A stretch of 64,000 nucleotides of DNA from JBEKUY01 sp049514555 (lineage in GTDB: Bacteria > Acidobacteriota > Terriglobia > Acidiferrales > UBA7541). Shown in pieces: positions 58,378-64,000 of this stretch (its first letter is position 1; each line of letters begins with the position of its first letter). Location: NCBI GenBank assembly GCA_049514555.1, contig JBEKUY010000002.1, positions 186,001 to 250,000 on the forward strand, in the 5' to 3' direction. A program made the translations under genes and the position numbers. The notes beneath the pieces were generated by a model. That model saw only the letters and a list, made by a program, of their open reading frames with translations, made no database searches and had not been told where the DNA came from.

Positions 58378-59826
58378 TCAGGACCCGGCCACTCTCTCGA
58401 ATGTCGGCGCCTCGGCTGTGTCGTAGGTCTCGACCAGGCGCTCGAGTGTGCGACTGAGCGGAGGCAGATACTCTTTCCAGCCGAACACGCCGGTCCGAAG
58501 CGGAAATTCCGGATAGCACTGGCGCACGGCCTCTTCGAGATAGACACCCATGCGCGCCATGACTTTCAGGTTGCGCACCACGTTGCGGCCGATGGCTTCG
58601 CGCAGCGCGCCGGACTCTTCGAGCAAGCGTTCGAGCACGCCGAGCAGTTTCGGCTCGAGCTCCGGATCGTCCACGGCGAGGAGCAGGTGGTCGTGGCCGC
58701 GCTCGTGCATGAGGTTGCGGATGCGTTCGTCCATGGTGACCCCGGCGGAAGCCACGAGAGCGGGCATGGCCGTGACGATGCCGTGGTAGCGCGAGGAAAT
58801 CATCAGCGAGCCGCAGCGCAGAATGCTGACGAGCTCGAACATGTCGTAGTCGTCTGAGGTGAAGATGGGAACGCCGGCCAATCCGGCGGCGACGTCGCGG
58901 CAGGCGAGCGCGTCCAGCCGCTCCATGGCCACGAGGATGGGGAACACACGATGGCGCTCGCGGAATGCGCCTACCGCGCGGGCGAACGCCGAAATGTAAT
59001 GCCGGTACTTCGCATCGACATTCGGCCCGGCATTGTGAAAATAGACGGTCCGGTACTGACTGCTCTTGTACGCCCCGGTCAGCGTGCGCGCCAAGAACTT
59101 GAAGATCGAAGCGCGCACCGGCCACCAGAACGGATTGATGGGGCAGACCACCAGCACCGGGTCCTTCTCATTCCAGCCCGCTTGGCGAAGCGCCTTGCGC
59201 CCAAATTCGTCCGGATGCGGCTCGAAGGTCCAGGCGGTATCGGTCCCAAGCTTGGTGCGAATGCCGAGCGCGCTCAGTTGCGCCTGGGATTCGACGTTGC
59301 GGGTGATGACCAGCGACTCGCGGCAGTGGCGGGCGCAGGCGCGTTCGATGAGCCGGTCCATGGCACCGGCCTCGGCACCATAGCCCACCGACAACTTGTT
59401 TTCCGCCGCGGCCAAGCCCAGCGAGCCGATCATCATCGTGGTGAGCGCGTTGGCGAACTTGCTCTTGAACATCGAGCCTTCGCAGGCGATCACCCCGTGG
59501 TTTTGCCGTGCTTCGCGGAAGAGAAACGCCGGGAAAATGTCCGGCAGGTGCACCTGCCGCGAACCCTCGAAATATCCGCGGGTTCGGTCGAAGTTCTGCG
59601 TCATCACGCTGAACGCGACGCGCTCCGCGCCAAGCACGTGCCGCACCTGCCGCAGCATCTCCTGGACGCGCACGTCGGCGCCCGTGTTGCGCGTGCCGTT
59701 GTAGCCGGCGAAGAGCAGCCGCAGCGGCTCCCCGGGCTTCCAGGAGCGGCCCAAACCGAGCATCCAGGCGAGCCGCCGGTACTCGATCAGGGCGCTGACC
59801 CAGGCGACCAGGAGCGCATCGGTCAT
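58378..59826 (-). CDS. Polysaccharide pyruvyl transferase family protein
   Basis: A 482-residue protein of the CsaB/WcaK family: LRLLFAGYNGTRNTGADVRVQEMLRQV at the N-terminus and LMISSRYHGIVTAMPALVASAGVTMDERIRNLM near residue 360, the conserved SxRxH segment. The family moves pyruvyl groups from PEP to glycans, with a GT-B-like fold. Here the N-terminal half is long and the gene sits in a lipid operon, with four-base overlap to the SDR (ATGA) and three bases to the ligase. A sugar-bearing or pyruvylated head group is a possible meaning. The ATG at 59826 is chosen over an upstream start at 59880 because of that overlap. Confidence 0.82.
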   Translation of the reverse strand: MTDALLVAWVSALIEYRRLAWMLGLGRSWKPGEPLRLLFAGYNGTRNTGADVRVQEMLRQVRHVLGAERVAFSVMTQNFDRTRGYFEGSRQVHLPDIFPAFLFREARQNHGVIACEGSMFKSKFANALTTMMIGSLGLAAAENKLSVGYGAEAGAMDRLIERACARHCRESLVITRNVESQAQLSALGIRTKLGTDTAWTFEPHPDEFGRKALRQAGWNEKDPVLVVCPINPFWWPVRASIFKFLARTLTGAYKSSQYRTVYFHNAGPNVDAKYRHYISAFARAVGAFRERHRVFPILVAMERLDALACRDVAAGLAGVPIFTSDDYDMFELVSILRCGSLMISSRYHGIVTAMPALVASAGVTMDERIRNLMHERGHDHLLLAVDDPELEPKLLGVLERLLEESGALREAIGRNVVRNLKVMARMGVYLEEAVRQCYPEFPLRTGVFGWKEYLPPLSRTLERLVETYDTAEAPTFERVAGS

Positions 59827-60980
59827 CCGCCGGCCCTCAGCCCAGCCGGAGCCGGGTCGTCCGCCGGAGCAGCCGGCCACGGCTTAGCGGGATAGACAAA
59901 GTGGTTCTTGCGGCTGAAGGTCAGCAGCCCGGAAGCGTAGTTCGAAAAGGGCACCGGCGCTTCGCCCATCTCTGCCACGACGCGGCTGTTATCGAAGACG
60001 GTATTCCAGACAAGATAGGGCCAGAAGACTTTCATCAGCGAGGCGGCGTGGCCGACCTTTCCGCCGCGCCGGGCGAGCCAGCTCACCGTGGAACCAAATG
60101 GCGGCCCGAGCCACGGAAGGTAAATCGGCTTGCGCCAGCCCTCGGCCTCGGCGAGCGCGCTGGTCAACTGGCGATACGTCTGCGAGTTCTTCCCCGCGGA
60201 CAGGTGATAGATGTCGTGGGCCGGATTGCCTATCTGATGGATGGCGACGATGGCGCGCCCCACATAGTCGGCGGGAACGATGTCGATCCGGTCGTCGGGG
60301 CGCAGCGGCAGGACCGGAAGGCCGGCCAGAAAATCGAAGGCTCGCACCATGTCGAACTGGGTGGTTTCAGGCCTGCGGCTGTCGCCGAGGACGATGCTCG
60401 GGCGAAAAATCGTCCGCGGCACGTCAGGCAGCAGTTGGCGCAACATGTGCTCGCAGAATTTCTTCGTTCGCGCGTAGGGATCGAAGTCAGAGAGCGTCCA
60501 GTCGATGGAGGCGTCCTCCGCGATCACGGCATCGCGGCGCCTGCCGGCGACGGCCACCGTCGAAACGTGGCTGAAGCGCCGCAGGCCCCCGCGATTCTGC
60601 GCGCAGCGCGCGAGCTGGATCACCTCGAGGGTGCCGCGCAGGTTGACGTTCAGGCACTGCTTCTCGGACTTGCGATTGAGCGAAGCGGCGCAGTGAATGA
60701 TCGAATCGGTGGTATCCACCAAATGGCGATACTCGTCGTCGTCAAGATGGAAACGTTCGTGGGTGAGGTCGCCGCGAAAGATGCGTATGCGCGAATCAAG
60801 GTAACCGGAGAATTGCTCGAAATCGAAATGGAGCTGGAGGGACTGCCAGAGCCGCTCGCGCGCCTCGCGCTCAGACTTCGCCCGGACCAGGAGATGGAGC
60901 GCGTCGCGGTGGCCTGCGAGGAGGCCCGCGACGACGTAGCTCCCCAGGTAGCCGGTCGACCCGGTTACGAAGATCGCCAT
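59823..60980 (-). CDS. SDR (extended), thioester-reductase-like
   Basis: A 385-residue NAD(P)-dependent enzyme. IFVTGSTGYLGSYVVAGLLAG is the cofactor loop; SIIHCAASLNRKS and the YARTKKFCEH catalytic Tyr-x3-Lys follow, then IFRPSIVLGDSRRPETTQFD. This is the layout of NAD-binding-4/thioester-reductase-like proteins that reduce acyl thioesters or modify lipid aldehydes. Ceramide reductases belong to related SDRs, so that is an alternative. The frame opens at 61127; the ATG at 60980 begins the Rossmann fold. It overlaps the reductase gene upstream by 16 bases. Confidence 0.87.
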   Translation of the reverse strand: MAIFVTGSTGYLGSYVVAGLLAGHRDALHLLVRAKSEREARERLWQSLQLHFDFEQFSGYLDSRIRIFRGDLTHERFHLDDDEYRHLVDTTDSIIHCAASLNRKSEKQCLNVNLRGTLEVIQLARCAQNRGGLRRFSHVSTVAVAGRRRDAVIAEDASIDWTLSDFDPYARTKKFCEHMLRQLLPDVPRTIFRPSIVLGDSRRPETTQFDMVRAFDFLAGLPVLPLRPDDRIDIVPADYVGRAIVAIHQIGNPAHDIYHLSAGKNSQTYRQLTSALAEAEGWRKPIYLPWLGPPFGSTVSWLARRGGKVGHAASLMKVFWPYLVWNTVFDNSRVVAEMGEAPVPFSNYASGLLTFSRKNHFVYPAKPWPAAPADDPAPAGLRAGG

Positions 60981-63364
60981 ATGGAATCTGTGTGCGCCCC
61001 TGCGCCGACCTGTCCAGACCCTGCGCCGGAGAGGGCACCCGCTGCTTCGCCGGATTCCCCTGTCCAGTCGAGCTCGCGCCGTTCCCGCGGCTCCAGCGGC
61101 CTTCCCTCCATCAACGGGTAGCACCATCGGCGCAGCGCCGGAACGTGAATGTTAATCCAATATTCCCACCAGTCGAGATGCTCGGGATCGAAGGCGAACG
61201 CGGACCGCTCCTCGGGCGGGAGCGCGGCCGAAAGCAGGCGCGCATTCTCCGCCTCGAAGACCTGCTCGTTGTGCAGGATGAACGGCTCGTAGAGCTGGAT
61301 CAGCTTTTCGACCCGGAGCAGCTCGCGCTCCTGCTTCGCCAGCGGCCCCTTCTTGAGCCGCAGGGCTTGAGCGGCGCGGTTGATGCCGGAAACGACGGCC
61401 TTCTGCATGGGGACCGACAGCCGCTCGTAGCGATGCTTGGAGACCGGGATGGTCTCAAACTTGAGCTTGAGCCAATGGTCGAGGCCCTGCTGCGCGCGGT
61501 AGTGCCGGCGATGCGCCATCCCGGTCAGCTCGATCGACCTGGCCATGTCGCAGGGATTGATGGCCGAGGTGGCGAGCTGGTAGACCCGCGCGTGCCGCCG
61601 CTGGACGACGGCGGCGGCGATGAGCATCATGCCGCGGCTGACCATGTCCACCGGAATAATGTCCAAGCACTTGCGCTCGTTCGTCGGCAACTGACGGAAC
61701 TTGGTTCCCAACAAATAGGAAAGCGGCCCGGACGTATTGATGCCTTCGTTCCAACCGCTGAAGGGCGCCCGGGTCGAGCTCTCGACGATCGATGGCCGCG
61801 CGATGGCGATGGGCAAATCGGCGCCCCGCCGAACCAGCATCGATTCCCCGAGGTTCTTCGTGAAGGTGTACGTATTCGGCCAGCCGAGATGCTGCGCTCG
61901 GCGCAACCCGGCGCGGGTGAGGCGGTTGCGCACCCAGCGGCCGCGGTTGCGGCGCAAGACGCCATCGAGTTCCTCGGCGGAAACGCGCGCGGGGTCGCCG
62001 CGCCGGCCGAGCGCCTGGCGGCGCAGCGCCGCAGAGAGCTCGAAGCTTTCGGAGCGCTCTTCGACCCCGCGGATCATTTCCCGCAAAGATTCGATCTCAC
62101 GCTCGGCGTCGAATGTGGGATCTTGCTTGGGGTTGTAGTTTACGCGCAACTCTTCAGTGACGTGGCCGTCGCGCGAGCCGACCACGTAGCAGGTCGAGAG
62201 ATGCACGAGCCCCGCGTGGTCGGACTGGCGCAGGAATTCGACGAGATTGAGCGCCGAATCCACATTCGACGAAAGCGCATCGCGTAAATCGGGATTGAAA
62301 TCGGTGAGCCCCGCGCTATTGACCACCAAATCGAGCGTGCGCGCCAGCCGTTCGCGCACCGCCGCATCGAGGCCTAAGCCCGGCCGGCTGACGTCGCCCT
62401 CGACCACTTCGATGCGCTCACGCAAGAACGCCCCGAGGCTGCGTCCGTGGCGCTCCTGCAGCGGATCGAAGGCCGGCGATTCCTCGGCGATTTTCTCGAA
62501 GCGGCGCTGTGCCGTCGTCGTGCGGTTGCGCCGGATGAGCAGCGTGACCTTCCCGATGCCCGGCACTTCGGCGAGCAGATGCACCAGCCAGACCTTGCCG
62601 ATGAAGCCGGTCGCACCGATGAGCATGACGTGCTTGCCGGCAAGCGCCTCCCGAACCGAGAACCGATCGGCCCGGGGCGCCCCGTTGAAGGACACCACGG
62701 GCCGGCCCACGACCGGAGCCAGCCGCAACGCCGGATGGATGGCTGCGTCGAGCGCGGCCGGATCATGGTGAAGGCCGAGCTGTCGCAGCAGCTTCTCGCG
62801 AGTCACGCGGCCGCCCCGCGAGGTGCCACTCAAAAGCCAGGCGAGCGGCCCGCGCGGGCGGATGACCGGGTCGAGCAAACGCCCGGTGGCATAACCGTCG
62901 CGGAATTCAAGCCGGTTGGAAATGAGCCGCTGGACCCCCAGGAAATTGGCCAGCGGGCGCATGACGTGGTCGAGCCCCTGGCTAACCAAGACGATGGATT
63001 CTCCTCGCGCGAGGGCTGCTCGGAGGTCGCCCACCGCTTCACGCCGGAGCTGCGGCTCGAGGACGTAGTGAAAGTACTCCTCGCCGAGGAGATCAAGGCG
63101 GTCGCGGCTCGTATCCCGCAGAAGCGTGTGCAGCAGCCGGGTGGCAAAGACGCGGTTGGCTGCATAGGCGAACGGCCGCAGGAGCGTCATCACCGCCATA
63201 CCGGCGCGGCGAGCCCAGCGCTCGGCGTAGCTCTGAGCGTTCCACGTGAAATACCCCACCGGGCGCAGGGCGCCGAGTTCCAGGAGGCTCCCCTCGACCC
63301 GCCAGAAAACGGGGGCAGCCTGGGCGGCACTGTTGCTTGGCGTATTGGGCATGGATTCAGGCAT
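60965..63364 (-). CDS. Fatty acyl reductase with N-terminal degenerate HAD domain
   Basis: About 799 residues. N-terminal part (about 20-215, counted from the upstream TTG at 63373) follows the HAD-IB layout: SIVLVSQGLDHVMRPLANFLG (motif II-like) and NRLEFRDGYATGRLL. Its motif I reads RVEGS instead of DxDGT, so the nucleophile is missing. From about 245 comes a fatty acyl-CoA reductase: KHVMLIGATGFIGKVWLVHLL, VVNSAGLTDFNPDLRDAL, HLSTCYVVGSRDGHVTEEL, YTFTKNLGESML (Tyr-x3-Lys), and the C-terminal FAR domain ending FDPEHLDWWEYWINIHVPALRRW. FARs make fatty alcohols or aldehydes from acyl-CoA/ACP. It is first in the nine-gene operon. The ATG at 63364 is preferred to the TTG at 63373; no good ribosome site is visible for either. 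Confidence 0.88.
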   Translation of the reverse strand: MPESMPNTPSNSAAQAAPVFWRVEGSLLELGALRPVGYFTWNAQSYAERWARRAGMAVMTLLRPFAYAANRVFATRLLHTLLRDTSRDRLDLLGEEYFHYVLEPQLRREAVGDLRAALARGESIVLVSQGLDHVMRPLANFLGVQRLISNRLEFRDGYATGRLLDPVIRPRGPLAWLLSGTSRGGRVTREKLLRQLGLHHDPAALDAAIHPALRLAPVVGRPVVSFNGAPRADRFSVREALAGKHVMLIGATGFIGKVWLVHLLAEVPGIGKVTLLIRRNRTTTAQRRFEKIAEESPAFDPLQERHGRSLGAFLRERIEVVEGDVSRPGLGLDAAVRERLARTLDLVVNSAGLTDFNPDLRDALSSNVDSALNLVEFLRQSDHAGLVHLSTCYVVGSRDGHVTEELRVNYNPKQDPTFDAEREIESLREMIRGVEERSESFELSAALRRQALGRRGDPARVSAEELDGVLRRNRGRWVRNRLTRAGLRRAQHLGWPNTYTFTKNLGESMLVRRGADLPIAIARPSIVESSTRAPFSGWNEGINTSGPLSYLLGTKFRQLPTNERKCLDIIPVDMVSRGMMLIAAAVVQRRHARVYQLATSAINPCDMARSIELTGMAHRRHYRAQQGLDHWLKLKFETIPVSKHRYERLSVPMQKAVVSGINRAAQALRLKKGPLAKQERELLRVEKLIQLYEPFILHNEQVFEAENARLLSAALPPEERSAFAFDPEHLDWWEYWINIHVPALRRWCYPLMEGRPLEPRERRELDWTGESGEAAGALSGAGSGQVGAGAHTDSIWRSS

Positions 63365-63750
63365 CAGGGCCAACGTCTAGCGCTGCTGGGTGAATGACGA
63401 GAAGCGTCTAACCCGTGAGTCTTGAAGTGCGTGCATCATGGCACAGAGTGAGGCCTCAATCCCCTGACCTGGAAGACCAGAAACGTCCAGCTAGCTGCCG
63501 CTTGAACTCGGGGCTGTATATACCAAGTTTAAGGGTACCTAGCCCAGTCTGAAAGGGAGAAAATTAGCACTCCCAGCCCCCCGTGGCAAGGAGCAGCAGC
63601 CGTCCCGGGTGCCATCCGAAGCAATGACTAGACTTGCCGCCCCGAGCCCTCTCGTCGGCCCCTAGGGAGCCGGCCGGGTCGCCTTGGCGCCAGCCAGCAG
63701 TGACTGCTGATTGACGTCAGCCGGTTTTGCCATCATTTTGCCGCGTATTT
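63365..63750. other. 386-base intergenic region upstream of the lipid operon
   Basis: It should hold the operon promoter. On the minus strand a -10-like TATATA lies at 63522-63517, but no good -35 is seen. A CAGCAG-TGA-CTGCTG hairpin at 63695-63709 follows the leuB stop and lacks a T tract. Otherwise nothing recognisable. Confidence 0.4.
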
Positions 63751-64000
63751 CTAGACGCGCGAGCCGTCGCGCTCGGCATGCTCGCGCGAGAGCCGCATCC
63801 CCTGACACAGGACTTCGGTGAACTCTTTCGTGCCGACGGTGCGCGATCCCATCTGCGCGAGGTCCGGCGTGCGGTATCCCGCCGCCAGCACATGGTCGAG
63901 CGATCGCTCGATCAAGTCGGCCTCGGCGCTGAGGCCGAAGGTGTCACGAAGCATCATGGCGACGCTCAGGATCGCACCGATGGGGTTGGCCACATCCTTA
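63751..64000 (-). CDS. leuB: 3-isopropylmalate dehydrogenase, C-terminal fragment
   Basis: Only the last 83 codons are in the window; the reading frame continues off the right edge (KDVANPIGAILSVAMMLRDTFGL). This segment, with VANPIGAILSVAMMLR, is the conserved C-terminal part of LeuB, which oxidises and decarboxylates 3-isopropylmalate in leucine synthesis. It ends with a TAG at 63751. The tail beyond GTKEFTEVLCQGM is an ordinary family ending. A GTG at 63993 is internal, not a start. Confidence 0.88.
   Translation of the reverse strand, partial: KDVANPIGAILSVAMMLRDTFGLSAEADLIERSLDHVLAAGYRTPDLAQMGSRTVGTKEFTEVLCQGMRLSREHAERDGSRV

Noticed and set aside
60992..62287. 431-codon plus-strand open frame opposite the fatty acyl reductase
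   Set aside because: Antisense to a strongly conserved gene and without any recognisable motif.
51611..63364. Sphingolipid (ceramide) biosynthesis locus
   Set aside because: ACP, acyl ligase and SDR fit, but no serine palmitoyltransferase-type enzyme is in the window and a fatty acyl reductase leads the operon; kept only as an alternative.

Overview
The window is 64 kb of GC-rich bacterial chromosome that looks acidobacterial. The main hints are a secreted protein with the acidobacterial VWFA-related domain (25562-27268), heptanucleotide GTGGCGA-type repeats scattered between genes, many GTG starts, and dense one-to-four-base stop/start overlaps. No rRNA, tRNA or CRISPR array was recognised. 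The assignment to phylum is inference from gene content; no database search was possible.

Left end (1-4086, minus strand): a three-gene surface-polysaccharide operon of two GT4 glycosyltransferases around an O-antigen ligase-like membrane protein; the first gene runs off the window. Then come yebC (plus) with a clear terminator, and a minus-strand run of cytochrome c, rnhB, rplS, a TlpA-like thioredoxin and trmD (5161-8808). Its usual partners rimM, KH protein, rpsP and ffh lie 10.4 kb away at 19242-21787 in the same order and orientation. The normally contiguous ffh-rpsP-KH-rimM-trmD-rplS-rnhB operon is therefore split. The intervening DNA carries a carbohydrate module (1504-residue GH44-like lipoprotein, GH94 phosphorylase, GPH sugar transporter) and a DDE transposase next to rimM.

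Middle (21.9-39.6 kb): a LolA-like periplasmic protein, a PilZ protein, a small unknown, a secreted esterase, the VWFA protein, a region with a consensus promoter followed by three 39-bp tandem repeats, DUF2905, xseA, lepA, a hybrid histidine kinase, a TPR/GAF protein with a degenerate GGDEF domain, then hbd, an enoyl-CoA hydratase, ribH and nusB.

39.7-51.6 kb: a minus-strand group with a complete route from fructose-6-phosphate to GDP-mannose (manA, phosphomannomutase, manC) plus aspartate aminotransferase, coaD and a PhzF protein. A plus-strand group follows: a GH20 hexosaminidase whose catalytic Glu is Ala, a Gfo/Idh/MocA oxidoreductase and a P1B-type ATPase with a TPC motif.

51.6-63.4 kb: the most distinctive region. 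Nine tightly coupled minus-strand genes encode a fatty acyl reductase fused to a degenerate HAD domain, a thioester-reductase-like SDR, a polysaccharide pyruvyl transferase homologue, two AMP-forming acyl ligases, a crotonase, an acyl carrier protein, a DagK/LCB5-type lipid kinase and a PlsC acyltransferase. A CDP-alcohol phosphatidyltransferase converges on the operon's end. This reads as a dedicated pathway for an unusual fatty-alcohol- or aldehyde-derived polar lipid. The window closes inside leuB.
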